From CAVVAL01 sp963742725 (GTDB lineage: Bacteria > Actinomycetota > Actinomycetes > Mycobacteriales > Cryptosporangiaceae): 64,000 nucleotides of DNA. The position numbers and the translations under genes were made by a program. The notes beneath the pieces are model-generated. The model did no database searches and had not been told where the DNA came from. It saw nothing but the letters and a program-made list of their open reading frames with translations. Positions 7,344-15,920 of this stretch are shown here, piece after piece (the first letter of the stretch is position 1; each line of letters begins with the position of its first letter). The stretch is from NCBI GenBank assembly GCA_963742725.1, contig CAVUMX010000003.1, forward strand, positions 248,001-312,000, read 5' to 3'.

Positions 7344-9911
7344 TTGTCCCGGATCCGAACCGCATCGCACGCGCTGACCGCGTTACTGGTCGCGATGACC
7401 ACCGTCGCCGTCGGCCCGCCGCCCGCGCAGGCCGAGCCGCGGCCCCGACCCGTCTCGGACCGCGAGTTCGGTAACGGTCCGGAGCGCAACGAGGTCGCCG
7501 CGATGGTCCCGGCGCCGGTGCTCGAACTGGAGGCCACCGGCGAGAGCCGGGAGACCTCGCCGCTGCTCCGTGACTCGTGGCAGCGGGGCTACCCCCGTCA
7601 GAACCGGCTGCGGGTCTACCCGGAGAACCCCGCCGACAAGTCGATCAAGCTGGGCCTCACCCCGTACCACGGCATCGCGCCGAAGCTCAACGCGCTGCAG
7701 GCCCGCAGCGACCGGGTGTCCGCCGAGGTCATCGGCCGGTCAGCGCTCGGTCGCGAGCTGTACCTCGTCACCGTGACCGCGCCGGAACGCCCCGCCGAGA
7801 CGCGGCAGCAGCACGCCTGGCGCGCGCTCATCGAGGACGCGCCCAGCAGGGCGGCGCGGGATCGGAGGCTGCAGGCCGGGTACAAGGCGCCCGTCTGGAT
7901 CAACGGGAACATCCACGGCAACGAGTGGGAGGGCACCGACGGTTCGCTGCGCCTGATCGAGGAGCTGGCCAGCGCCACCGACCCGGCGACCGAGCGGCTG
8001 CTGCGGCGCACCCGGATGTACTTCACCGTCACCAACAACCCGGACGGCCGGATCGTCGGCGCCCGCGTCAACGGCAACGGCTTCGACCTGAACCGCGACC
8101 TCGCCACCTCGTCCCAGCCCGAGGCCCGGGCGATGCGCGACGTGGCGATCGGCACCCAGCCGCTGGTCATGCTCGACGAGCACGGCTACACCGACACCAC
8201 CTTGATCGAGCCGGCCACCGCGCCGCACGGGCAGAACTACGACTACGACCTGTACATCAAGCACGCATATCCGAACGCGATCGGGATGGAGAAGTCCATC
8301 GGCGTGCTCGGTCACCCCGAGACCACGCGGGCCGACATCCCGTTCCGCGACTTCGCGCCGGGCGACTGGGACGACTGGCCGCCGATCTTCACGCCGATGT
8401 ACGCGATGTACCACGGTGCAGTCGGGCACACCGTCGAGGTTCCGCTGCGCGTCAACGGCTCGGTCTACGACACGCTCCCGGTCGAGGAACTGCGCCGCCG
8501 GTCGGCGATCAACGTCGATGTGGTGGAGGCGACGATCCGCGGCGCCATCGGCTACACCGACGCGCACCGGACCGGCCTGATCGCCGACCAGATCGAGCTG
8601 TTCCGTCGCGGCTGGGCCGGCGAGCCGCAGCGCGTGATCCCCGACGGTTTCGTGCCCGGGTTCGGCCCCGAGGACCGGTACGGCACGGTCTTCCCTCGCG
8701 CGTACGTGATACCCGCCGGCGCGGGGCAGCGGTCGGCGGTCGCGGCGGCGCGGCTGGTCGACCACCTGGTGGCCAACGATGTGCGGGTGCGTCGCGCCGT
8801 CGCCCCGTTCACACTGGCCGGCCGGCGGTATGCCGCCGGTTCGTACCTGGTCGACCTGCACCAGCCGAAGCGCGGGTTGGCCAACGCCATCCTCGAGGCG
8901 GGCCGGGACATCTCGGCCAAGGTGCCGCAGATGTACGACATCTCGGGCTGGAGCCACCGGCTTCTGTGGGGCTCCTCCGTCGACGTGGTGCGCGCCGGCT
9001 CGCTGCCGAGGTCCACCGTCCGGGTCTCCGGCGCGGCGCGCACCGGCGAGGTGTCGGCGCGGCCCGGCACGGATCTTCTGCTCACACTGACCGACGGCAG
9101 GGACGCGCGGGCCGTCAACGCCCTGCTCGAACAGGGCGTCGCCGTGCGCTGGCGGGACAACGGCACGGTGGTCATACCTGCCGCGGCCCGGCCGGCCGCG
9201 TTGAGGCTCGCGGCCGGGCTCGGCGTGCGGTTCACCGCTGCCAACGCCGGGGATCGCGGGACGGTGCTGCACCGGCCGGTCGTCGCGGCCGCGGTTTCGG
9301 CGGACGAGCTGTTCGCGCTGCGTGAGATGGGTTTCGATGTCCGGCCGGTCTCCACCGCAGTGCTCAACGGCGGCTTTGATCTGTCCGATGTGGACACCTT
9401 GTTCGTGTCCTCCGGCCTGTCGTATGGAGAGCTGAATCCGACCGCCCGGGCGGCCCTCGACGGCTATCTCGCGCGCGGGGGAGTGGTCACGCGGGGCACC
9501 ACGGGCGCCCGGTTCAACGCCGAAGCCCGGCTGCTGCCGGTGACCGCCCAGGCCGGGCGCGGGGACGCCAATGGTGTGGTCTCGGTGCTCAACGGCGCTG
9601 GTCCGGTGGCTTCCGGCTCTCCACCGCAGTCGTTCGTCTTCTCGCCGGTCTGGTTCACCGGGATCGGCCGCGGCGTGAGCGTCGAGCAACGGTACGGGGC
9701 GGCCAAACCTCTCGTCGCGGGCCACTGGCTGGCCACGGCAGAGGGGATGGGCGGACCGGAGCAGGCGGCCGGCAGAGCCGCGGTGGTTTCCGGGGTCGCG
9801 GAGCGAGGCACGGCGACCGTGCTCTTCGGTACCGAACCGCTGTTCCGGGCCCACCCGAAGGGGCTCTACGCCCAGGTCGCCCGCGGCATCCTGTGGTCCA
9901 CGACGCGATGA
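7344..9911 (+). CDS. Secreted M14-family zinc carboxypeptidase
   Basis: 855 residues with a Sec signal peptide ending near AQA (about residue 30). The catalytic domain covers about 110-400: HGNE (191-194) supplies two zinc ligands, followed by NNPDGR and FDLNRD for substrate binding, EHGY for the third ligand, and HTVEVPL for the catalytic Glu. The remaining 450 residues are a long C-terminal part without motifs I recognise. The start is TTG 7344, chosen for GGAGG seven bases upstream and because the signal peptide begins there. It should cleave C-terminal residues of extracellular peptides. It stands alone and is divergent from the terpenoid operon. Confidence 0.88.
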   Translation: MSRIRTASHALTALLVAMTTVAVGPPPAQAEPRPRPVSDREFGNGPERNEVAAMVPAPVLELEATGESRETSPLLRDSWQRGYPRQNRLRVYPENPADKSIKLGLTPYHGIAPKLNALQARSDRVSAEVIGRSALGRELYLVTVTAPERPAETRQQHAWRALIEDAPSRAARDRRLQAGYKAPVWINGNIHGNEWEGTDGSLRLIEELASATDPATERLLRRTRMYFTVTNNPDGRIVGARVNGNGFDLNRDLATSSQPEARAMRDVAIGTQPLVMLDEHGYTDTTLIEPATAPHGQNYDYDLYIKHAYPNAIGMEKSIGVLGHPETTRADIPFRDFAPGDWDDWPPIFTPMYAMYHGAVGHTVEVPLRVNGSVYDTLPVEELRRRSAINVDVVEATIRGAIGYTDAHRTGLIADQIELFRRGWAGEPQRVIPDGFVPGFGPEDRYGTVFPRAYVIPAGAGQRSAVAAARLVDHLVANDVRVRRAVAPFTLAGRRYAAGSYLVDLHQPKRGLANAILEAGRDISAKVPQMYDISGWSHRLLWGSSVDVVRAGSLPRSTVRVSGAARTGEVSARPGTDLLLTLTDGRDARAVNALLEQGVAVRWRDNGTVVIPAAARPAALRLAAGLGVRFTAANAGDRGTVLHRPVVAAAVSADELFALREMGFDVRPVSTAVLNGGFDLSDVDTLFVSSGLSYGELNPTARAALDGYLARGGVVTRGTTGARFNAEARLLPVTAQAGRGDANGVVSVLNGAGPVASGSPPQSFVFSPVWFTGIGRGVSVEQRYGAAKPLVAGHWLATAEGMGGPEQAAGRAAVVSGVAERGTATVLFGTEPLFRAHPKGLYAQVARGILWSTTR

Positions 9912-9960
9912 CGGTCAAGCCGGTGGCCGCAGGTCGGCGCGAATCCTAGAACGGTCCATT

Positions 9961-10434
9961 TTGGACATAGCCGCGGCCCTGACGCTCCTGGCCAAGCAGC
10001 GCGGCGACGTGACGTTCGTCCACCAGTCGCTGTACCACCCCGTCACAGACGCCGGGCAGGACACCGACAGCTACCGCGAGTTCGCGCAGGGCCCGCTCCT
10101 TACCGCCAAGGGGATGGCCTGGTTCTGGGGTGCCTACCTCCCCGACCAGACCAAGCGCGCCGAGATCACCGTGTCGCCGCTGCGCGCCAGCCTCGACGAG
10201 CTCGCCGGACTACCCGAAGCCTTCGTCATCGTCGACGAGAACGACGTGCTCCGGGATGAGGGCGAGGCCTACGCACGCAGGCTCACCGAGGCCGGTGTGC
10301 GCACGACCTGCATCCGCTACAACGGCATCATCCACGATTTCATGATGCTCAATCCCGTGCGGAAGACCGCCGCCACGACGGCCGCGATCGAGCAGGCCAT
10401 CCACGTACTTCGCGTGGCGCTCAAGACCAACTAG
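9961..10434 (+). pseudogene. Alpha/beta hydrolase (HSL/LipH type), C-terminal half only
   Basis: The frame reads as the second half of an acetyl-hydrolase of the hormone-sensitive-lipase family. It picks up at AAALTLLAKQRGDVTFVHQS, which in the family directly follows the nucleophile elbow GDSAGG, and keeps the later Asp (VDENDVLRDEGEAYA) and the catalytic His (IIHDF). The oxyanion HGGG and the nucleophile Ser are missing, and no sequence for them lies in the 49 bases back to the peptidase gene. The reading can start only at a TTG without an obvious ribosome-binding site. It is a 5'-truncated remnant that cannot be active. Confidence 0.8.
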
Positions 10435-10848
10435 TCGCGGGAGGTCAGGAATGAACAGGACGCTGGCGCCGTCCGAGCCGAGCGGCCGGCCCGCACCGAT
10501 GCCGACTCGCTCCCGCGATTGCCGCTCGAGGATTGGGAGTCGACCAAGGACACGCTCCACCTGTGGAGCCAGGTCGTCGGCAAGACACGCCTCGCCTCCA
10601 TGCCGATGCGTAATCACTGGTGGAACGTCGTGCTCTATCCGTCGGCGCGGGGACTGACAACCTGGCGTATGCCGGCCGAGGTCGGCAACCTCGAGATCGA
10701 GCTCGATCTCGTCGACCATCGGCTCCGGGCCCGCACCCGCGAGTCGGAGGCCGGCTGGGACCTGGCCGACACCGCCACATCGTGGTGTCCCGTCCCCTCC
10801 CACCGGCTTGCTCGACTCAGCAGGCCGGCAAGCAGCGGCCCCGAATGA
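10435..10848 (+). pseudogene. DUF5996-family protein remnant
   Basis: The segment LPLEDWESTKDTLHLWSQVV and, further on, RNHWWNVVLYPSARGLTT and IELDLVDHRL match the conserved N-terminal half of DUF5996 proteins (function unknown). The frame is open from 10435 but has no ATG or GTG, only a TTG at 10519. After DHRLRARTRE the reading leaves the family and ends in unrelated residues, so roughly the C-terminal half is gone. An ATG at 10451 is in another frame and would need a frameshift to reach the conserved part. A decayed copy is the simplest reading. Confidence 0.65.
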
Positions 10849-10878
10849 CGACCTGCACCGGACCTCAGGGGGTAGACG

Positions 10879-11079
10879 ATGGTTGGTACGAGCACTCGCT
10901 TCGCCCGCAAGAAGGCCCCGTACGGAAAGACGCTGGAGGGCAGACGGCACCGCGAGGACGACGACGAAGATTTCCTCGTCGACGACCTCTACTACGACTG
11001 CGGCTGCCGCAGGGCGTGGCACATCTACCACGACGGCACGGTTCTCATGGACGACCACAGCGCTGAGCATGCCAACTGA
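10879..11079 (+). CDS. Small acidic hypothetical protein
   Basis: 66 residues starting at ATG 10879, with AGGGGG about five bases upstream. The N-terminal third is basic (RFARKKAPYGK), the middle is a run of Asp and Glu (REDDDEDFLVDDLYYD), followed by a CGC pair, a WHIYHDG segment and an acidic tail. No family is recognised. The plausible ribosome-binding site, skewed composition and lack of a competing frame argue for a real gene. It lies between a decayed gene and the surface protein, so context says little. Confidence 0.5.
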   Translation: MVGTSTRFARKKAPYGKTLEGRRHREDDDEDFLVDDLYYDCGCRRAWHIYHDGTVLMDDHSAEHAN

Positions 11080-11180
11080 GCCGGGTGGAGCCCTGCCCCT
11101 TCGGACACATCTCGGCGCCGGGGCGTCCGGTCCGGCGCGCCGGACGCTCTCGTTACGCACTCGACCAGAGGAGACTCGTC

Positions 11181-12506
11181 GTGCGTATCCCTGTCACGCT
11201 CGCGGTGGGCGCCACCGTCCTCGCTCTCGCCTTCGGCGTTCCCGCCGCCGCTGCCGAGACACCGCAGGATCCGGCCGCCTCCGCGTCACTGCCCGCCGAC
11301 CCCGGGCCGCCGGCTCCTCCCGTGCACCCCGCACCGGAGCCGCCCGCCCCGAAGCCGATCGAGAAGGCAGACCCCTCGCCGGAGGACCCGTTCACGCAGG
11401 ACGGACCCGTGCGGGTCGACGGCCTCGTATGGGACGACAAGGACCGCGACGGCGTCCGTGACGAGGGCGAGTCGCCGCTCGCCGACGCGTCGGTGCTCCT
11501 GGAGCCGCTCGACGACGGCGAACTGCCGCAGCAGGCGAGGCTGGACGCGCTCAGGCAGGCAAGCGTGCTCGTGCGTGGGCAGGCGCTCCTCACGGTGAAG
11601 ACCGGCGCCGACGGCCGGTATGCGTTCGAGAAGCTGCCGGACGTCCCGGTACGGGTGTGGGTGCTCGGCCCGAAGACCGGCGACGACGCCGTCTGGCGGT
11701 TCAGCCCGAAGGGCAAGGGCGCCGACCGCAAGCGCGACTCCGACTTCACCGAGGTCACCAACGACCTGCCCGGCGGGCCCGTGTTCCTCGGAAAGTCCGA
11801 TCGGCAGGACTTCGCGCTCACACGCGGCGTCAGCCTCGACGCCGGCCTGTCGCTGAAGAAGCACGCCGGTTCGATCAGCGGGTTCGTCTGGAACGACCGG
11901 AACCGCAACGGCGTCCAGGACAAAGGCGAGAAGGGTGTCGAAGGCCTGCCGGTCGTCGCGTTCGGCGAGCGCCGCGTGAAGGTGTCCGACAGCTTCAACA
12001 GGGCCCGCGCACCGCTGGCTCCCGCCGCCGACCCGGCGTTCCACCAGACCACCACCGACGCCCACGGCAAGTACGCGTTCCCCGAGGTCGCGCCGGGCAG
12101 GTGGATCGTCGCTGTCGGCGCCGGCCCGCTGGGCCCGAACAACGACATCCCTGTCATCGTCTGGACCTTCACGCAGAAGGACGTGGGCGGCGACGACGCG
12201 AAGGACTCCGACGTGCTCGTCAGCGCGCAGCTCCAGAACAAGGCGGCGCTGTCGGATCCGCTGACCCTCGGGCGCGAAGGCAAGGCCGACGTCGACGCGG
12301 GGGTCTTCCGCGACGAGCCGACGCCCAGCCCGTCGGCATCAGCGAGTGCTGAGCCGTCGGCAAGCGTCTCCGCCGATCCCGCTCCAGGAACTGGCGGCGG
12401 GACGCTACCCAAGACCGGCCTCGCGATCGGTGGCTTCCTGCTCGCCGGTGCGGTGCTCCTCGGTGGCGGCATCGTGCTGAGGCTCGCGGCTCGCAGGCGG
12501 GCCTGA
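11181..12506 (+). CDS. LPxTG-anchored surface protein with SdrD-B-like repeats
   Basis: 441 residues: signal peptide (to about AAAAE), a Pro-rich stretch, then two copies of a prealbumin-like SdrD B-type module opening with VDGLVWDDKDRDGVRDEGE and SGFVWNDRNRNGVQDKGEKG, whose Asp/Asn-rich loops usually bind calcium. The C-terminus has a Ser/Pro spacer, LPKTG at about 409, a hydrophobic helix and a final RRR, a complete sortase sorting signal. The start is GTG 11181, after GAGGAG. It should be covalently attached to peptidoglycan. No sortase gene lies in this window, so one must act from elsewhere. It is convergent with the next gene. Confidence 0.88.
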   Translation: MRIPVTLAVGATVLALAFGVPAAAAETPQDPAASASLPADPGPPAPPVHPAPEPPAPKPIEKADPSPEDPFTQDGPVRVDGLVWDDKDRDGVRDEGESPLADASVLLEPLDDGELPQQARLDALRQASVLVRGQALLTVKTGADGRYAFEKLPDVPVRVWVLGPKTGDDAVWRFSPKGKGADRKRDSDFTEVTNDLPGGPVFLGKSDRQDFALTRGVSLDAGLSLKKHAGSISGFVWNDRNRNGVQDKGEKGVEGLPVVAFGERRVKVSDSFNRARAPLAPAADPAFHQTTTDAHGKYAFPEVAPGRWIVAVGAGPLGPNNDIPVIVWTFTQKDVGGDDAKDSDVLVSAQLQNKAALSDPLTLGREGKADVDAGVFRDEPTPSPSASASAEPSASVSADPAPGTGGGTLPKTGLAIGGFLLAGAVLLGGGIVLRLAARRRA

Positions 12507-12530
12507 GCGAAACGCGAACGGCTGGTTCAG

Positions 12531-13343
12531 TCAGTCGGCCCAGGTCTCCGGCTGGTACATCCGCCACGCCCCCGGCGGGATGACGCCGTTGAAGCTCGGC
12601 GCTGACCCAGAGGTCTGCGTGACCATCTTCTTCGCGACCTTGATCGTGACCGGGCCGATCTCGTCGCGCTGAATCTCGCGGATTCCCTGGGGCTGCATGG
12701 TGATCTGCGCGAAGTAGCCGGGCGAGAACTTGGCCATGAGCCGGTACCAGTAGTCGGCCCAGAGCGCCTGTGACCTGTTCTCCGGCCCACCGAAGCCGGC
12801 GGGCATCATCGGGCATGCGGTGTACGGCACCTCGCGTGCGTCCGCCGTGCCGTACCGGCCCATCGCGTCATTGCCGATCGCGACAGGGCCGGGCAGCTTC
12901 TTCGAGACGGCTATCCGCGGGACGAAGCGGGCCAGGATGCGTTCGGCGAGGGCTCGGCTGGTGGCCACGTGGACGTGGTCCCAGTGGGCGCGCCTCGCAT
13001 AGGGCGGCACAGCCTGGCCGTTCCTCACGAAGAAGCCGGCGCCACCGCTGTGGATCAGCTCGACGGTCTCCGCGGCGAAGTTGGTCTTCCACCAGGCCGC
13101 GAACTTGATCATTCGCTGGATGTCGTCGGCGGTGACTCCGCCGCCCGACACCCCGACGAAGTCGAGTGCCGCGGTGGGCGAACCTTTGTGGGTCAATCCG
13201 TAGTGATGTGACACTGTGCCGTGATTGCTATCCGAACCTGATGAGACGGTCACAAGGTGCGCTTTCGGATAGCGGTTGGCGATCTGCAGGATCAACTTGC
13301 CGGTGCCGCCGATTTCCACCGAGGAGAGAAGTGTCGCTGGCAT
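12531..13343 (-). CDS. Putative M15-like (D-Ala-D-Ala peptidase fold) protein
   Basis: 270 residues with no clear signal peptide. Two motifs suggest the zinc site of the LAS/M15 peptidase fold: a His-rich segment with a following Asp (NHGTVSHHYGLTHKG...ALDFVG) and a late HxH (AHWDHVHVA). Spacing and order fit, but the rest of the protein is not recognisable. ATG 13343 is preceded by GGGGG; a longer TTG start at 13415 is possible. It is convergent with the LPxTG gene and divergent from the SDR. A cell-wall or peptide hydrolase is a tentative reading. Confidence 0.5.
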   Translation of the reverse strand: MPATLLSSVEIGGTGKLILQIANRYPKAHLVTVSSGSDSNHGTVSHHYGLTHKGSPTAALDFVGVSGGGVTADDIQRMIKFAAWWKTNFAAETVELIHSGGAGFFVRNGQAVPPYARRAHWDHVHVATSRALAERILARFVPRIAVSKKLPGPVAIGNDAMGRYGTADAREVPYTACPMMPAGFGGPENRSQALWADYWYRLMAKFSPGYFAQITMQPQGIREIQRDEIGPVTIKVAKKMVTQTSGSAPSFNGVIPPGAWRMYQPETWAD

Positions 13344-13486
13344 GGGAGACGCCCCCAATGCGTCCAAGTCCTTCCGCTGACCCCCGTCACTGACAATCAC
13401 TCTGCGTTCGGCCAATGGACATGGGCCTAACGGACAGAACCGGATGCTGGTTCGCGCAATCCGGCGGTGCGTACGTCACTAAGGGT

Positions 13487-13492
13487 TACGGT
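13487..13492 (+). promoter_or_regulatory. -10 element of a leaderless promoter (SDR gene)
   Basis: TACGGT lies five bases before the ATG at 13498, and no Shine-Dalgarno sequence is present. This arrangement places the transcript start at or next to the start codon. Confidence 0.6.
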
Positions 13493-13497
13493 GCGGC

Positions 13498-14409
13498 ATG
13501 AAGAAATCGCTGGAAGGCAAGGTCGCCCTGGTCGCGGGAGCCACCCGGGCAGCGGGTCGCGGAATCGCCGTCCGACTGGGCGAGGCAGGCGCCACCGTCT
13601 ACTGCACGGGCCGCACGAGCGGGTCCGAGCGATCGGAGATGAACCGCGCCGAGACCATCGAGGAGACGGCCGCGCTGGTGGACGAGGCGGGCGGACGTGG
13701 CATCCCTGTCCAGGTCGACCACCTCGTGCCCGACCAGGTCCGCGCGCTGGTCGAGCGCGTCGAGCGGGAGCAGGGCGCGCTGCACGTCCTCGTGAACAAC
13801 ATCTGGGGCGCCACCGAGATGGAGTGGGACAAGTCGGTCTGGGAATCCAACCTGGACTACGGCCTGCACACGTTGCGCCTCGCCGTCGACACCCACGCCA
13901 TCACGAGCCACTTCGCGATCCCGCTGTTGATCAGGACGCCCGGCGGGCTGGTCGTCGAGGTCACCGACGGCACCGCGGAATACAACGCCGTCAACTACCG
14001 GGTCTCGTTCTTCTACGACCTGGCCAAGGCGGCGGTGCTCCGCATGGCGTTCGCGCTGGGCCACGAGCTGGAGCCGCACGGCGCGACGGCGGTGGCGATC
14101 ACGCCGGGTTGGCTGCGGTCGGAGGCGATGCTGGAGATCTACCAGGTCACCGAGGAGAACTGGCGCGACGCCACGAAGGTCCAGCCGCACTTCGCGATCT
14201 CCGAGAGCCCGGCGTTCGTCGGCCGGGCTGTGGCGGCACTCGCCGGCGACCCCGACAGGGCGCGCTGGAACGGGCAGTCGCTCTCCAGCGGGCAGCTCGC
14301 GCAGGTCTACGGGTTCACCGACCTCGACGGCAGCCGGCCCGACGCGTGGCGGTACATGGTCGAGGTCCAGGACCCGGGCAAGCCGGCGGACACGACCGGC
14401 TACCGCTGA
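13498..14409 (+). CDS. Short-chain dehydrogenase/reductase
   Basis: 303 residues, classical SDR fold. The cofactor loop is GATRAAGRG near residue 15, the structural NNxxG is NNIWG, and the catalytic YxxxK is YDLAK. The usual catalytic Ser position reads VTDGT, so a Ser is not obvious there. An Arg after the glycine-rich loop and the basic CTGRT turn suggest NADPH preference. The substrate is unknown. The ATG follows a TANNNT box by five bases, so the transcript is probably leaderless. The neighbour upstream is divergent; downstream is a gene-poor 470 bases. Confidence 0.85.
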   Translation: MKKSLEGKVALVAGATRAAGRGIAVRLGEAGATVYCTGRTSGSERSEMNRAETIEETAALVDEAGGRGIPVQVDHLVPDQVRALVERVEREQGALHVLVNNIWGATEMEWDKSVWESNLDYGLHTLRLAVDTHAITSHFAIPLLIRTPGGLVVEVTDGTAEYNAVNYRVSFFYDLAKAAVLRMAFALGHELEPHGATAVAITPGWLRSEAMLEIYQVTEENWRDATKVQPHFAISESPAFVGRAVAALAGDPDRARWNGQSLSSGQLAQVYGFTDLDGSRPDAWRYMVEVQDPGKPADTTGYR

Positions 14410-14717
14410 TCCGGTCCAGAGAGATTTGGCGCGGGTGCCGATCGGGCGGTTCGCCGGCGGGCGTCCCTACCAGTTGCACGATCAGCGTGCCGGCGACGGC
14501 TACCCCGAAGGCACCGGGGACACCGACCGGCACGAGCAGTACCGCGACCAGGAAGCAGAACACCGCGAAGCCGACCAGCCCCCGCGTCACCCCTGCCAGC
14601 GGCGGCCCTGGACACCGCCACGGCGCTCATGGCTACGGCCACCCCCACCACCCGCAGCGCGTTCCGCACCTTCCGCTGAAACCTGTCGTTCCCCCTCCGC
14701 TTGTCTGCTGTTGCCAC
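14315..14717 (-). pseudogene. Possible frameshifted small membrane protein
   Basis: Two overlapping minus frames, neither convincing alone, give a coherent product if joined near 14590: a basic start (GTG 14717, VATADKRRG...) and the segment RNALRVVGVAVAMSAVAV, then GLVGFAVFCFLVAVLLVPVG and GAFGVAVAGTLIVQLV. That would be a three-helix protein of about 110-130 residues with one frameshift. No family is recognised and the second frame runs into the end of the SDR gene. Apart from this, 14410-14879 holds nothing I can support. Confidence 0.25.
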
Positions 14718-14879
14718 GGCATTCGCAGCGGATCCGCGAGCGGTTGGCTCTGGGCGAGGCCTTTTCGAGCGGGGCACCGCTGAAGCGATCCAGGCGACCG
14801 ACGGCTGGATCGGCACCTGAGGGCCCCACACCCGGCGACCGCGCCGGACCGCCGGCCGTGACCGTCGCCGCCGGCCGCG

Positions 14880-15920
14880 TCAGCCGGCGGAGCTGGACGC
14901 GCGGGGGACGAGCCGGGTGCTGAGAATGACGTGGCGCGGCGGTTCGCCCGGCTGCTCTATCAGCTTGAGGAGGAGGTCCACGATCTGTTCGCCGAGGGCC
15001 TCGATCGGCTGGGACACCGTCGTCAGAGGCGGTCCGCCGAGGCGACTGAGCGGGGTGATGTCGTCGAACCCCACGAGCGCCACGTCCTCGGGTACGCGGC
15101 GCCCCGCCTCGCGGAGGACGTCCAGCGCCCCGTACGCCATGAGGTCGTTGGCGGCGAAGATCGCGTCGAGGTCGGGACGGCGGGCGAGCAGGCCGGAGGT
15201 GGCGGCGGCACCGCCTTCGTAGGTGAAGTCGCCGGCCGCCACGAGGTCGGGATCCCGGACCGCGCCGGCACCGTCCAGCGCGCGGCGGTAGCCGGCGAGG
15301 CGCTCGACGCCCGCCGCCATGTCGTCCGGCCCGGTGATCGTGCCGATGACGCGCCGTCCGCGTTGGAGGAGGTGGGCGACCGCCGCACTGGCGCCGCCCT
15401 CGTTGTCCACGTCGGCGTAGATGACGTCCTGGCGGCGCAGCGGACGCCCGGCCGCGACGACCGGCACCCGTCGCTCCATCAGCCGGTCGAGCATCGGATC
15501 CGTGGCGTGGTGGGAGACGAGCAGCACGCCGTCGAGGTGCCCACCGGTGACGAACCCTTCGAGCCGCTGGTGGTCGGCCTCGGTCTGCGGCAGGAACAGG
15601 GCGAGCTGCAGTTCCCGTGCGTTGAGCGCGCGGGTGGTGCTGGTCAGCAGCCGGGGGAAGTACGGGTCGCCGAGCACGCGCCACGCCGTCTCGGGTATCA
15701 CCATGCCGATCGACCCGGCGCGGCGCGTCCGGAGGCTGCGGGCCACGAGGTTCGGAACGTAGCCGAGCCGCACGGCGGCGCGCTCGACCGCCTGCCGCCG
15801 GTGGGGCGCGACCCGCGGGTCGTTGGTGAACACCCGCGACGCGGTGGCGCGGCTGACACCGGCCTCGGTCGCCACGTCGGCTAGCGTCGGCGCCGCGCCG
15901 GCCCGGGGGTCCGTGCTCAT
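14880..15920 (-). CDS. LacI-family transcriptional repressor of the beta-glucoside locus
   Basis: 346 residues. The N-terminal helix-turn-helix and hinge read TLADVATEAGVSRATASRVF and LGYVPNLVARSL, followed by a periplasmic-binding-protein-like sensor domain to the C-terminus. The start codon overlaps the stop of the glucosidase gene (15917-15920), so repressor and enzyme are cotranslated. The obvious binding sites are the two palindromes at 17309-17326 and 17394-17415, flanking the divergent promoters; this would repress both its own operon and the importer. The inducer is probably a beta-glucoside released from imported sugar. Compared with CebR systems the operator sequence is different. 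Confidence 0.9.
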   Translation of the reverse strand: MSTDPRAGAAPTLADVATEAGVSRATASRVFTNDPRVAPHRRQAVERAAVRLGYVPNLVARSLRTRRAGSIGMVIPETAWRVLGDPYFPRLLTSTTRALNARELQLALFLPQTEADHQRLEGFVTGGHLDGVLLVSHHATDPMLDRLMERRVPVVAAGRPLRRQDVIYADVDNEGGASAAVAHLLQRGRRVIGTITGPDDMAAGVERLAGYRRALDGAGAVRDPDLVAAGDFTYEGGAAATSGLLARRPDLDAIFAANDLMAYGALDVLREAGRRVPEDVALVGFDDITPLSRLGGPPLTTVSQPIEALGEQIVDLLLKLIEQPGEPPRHVILSTRLVPRASSSAG

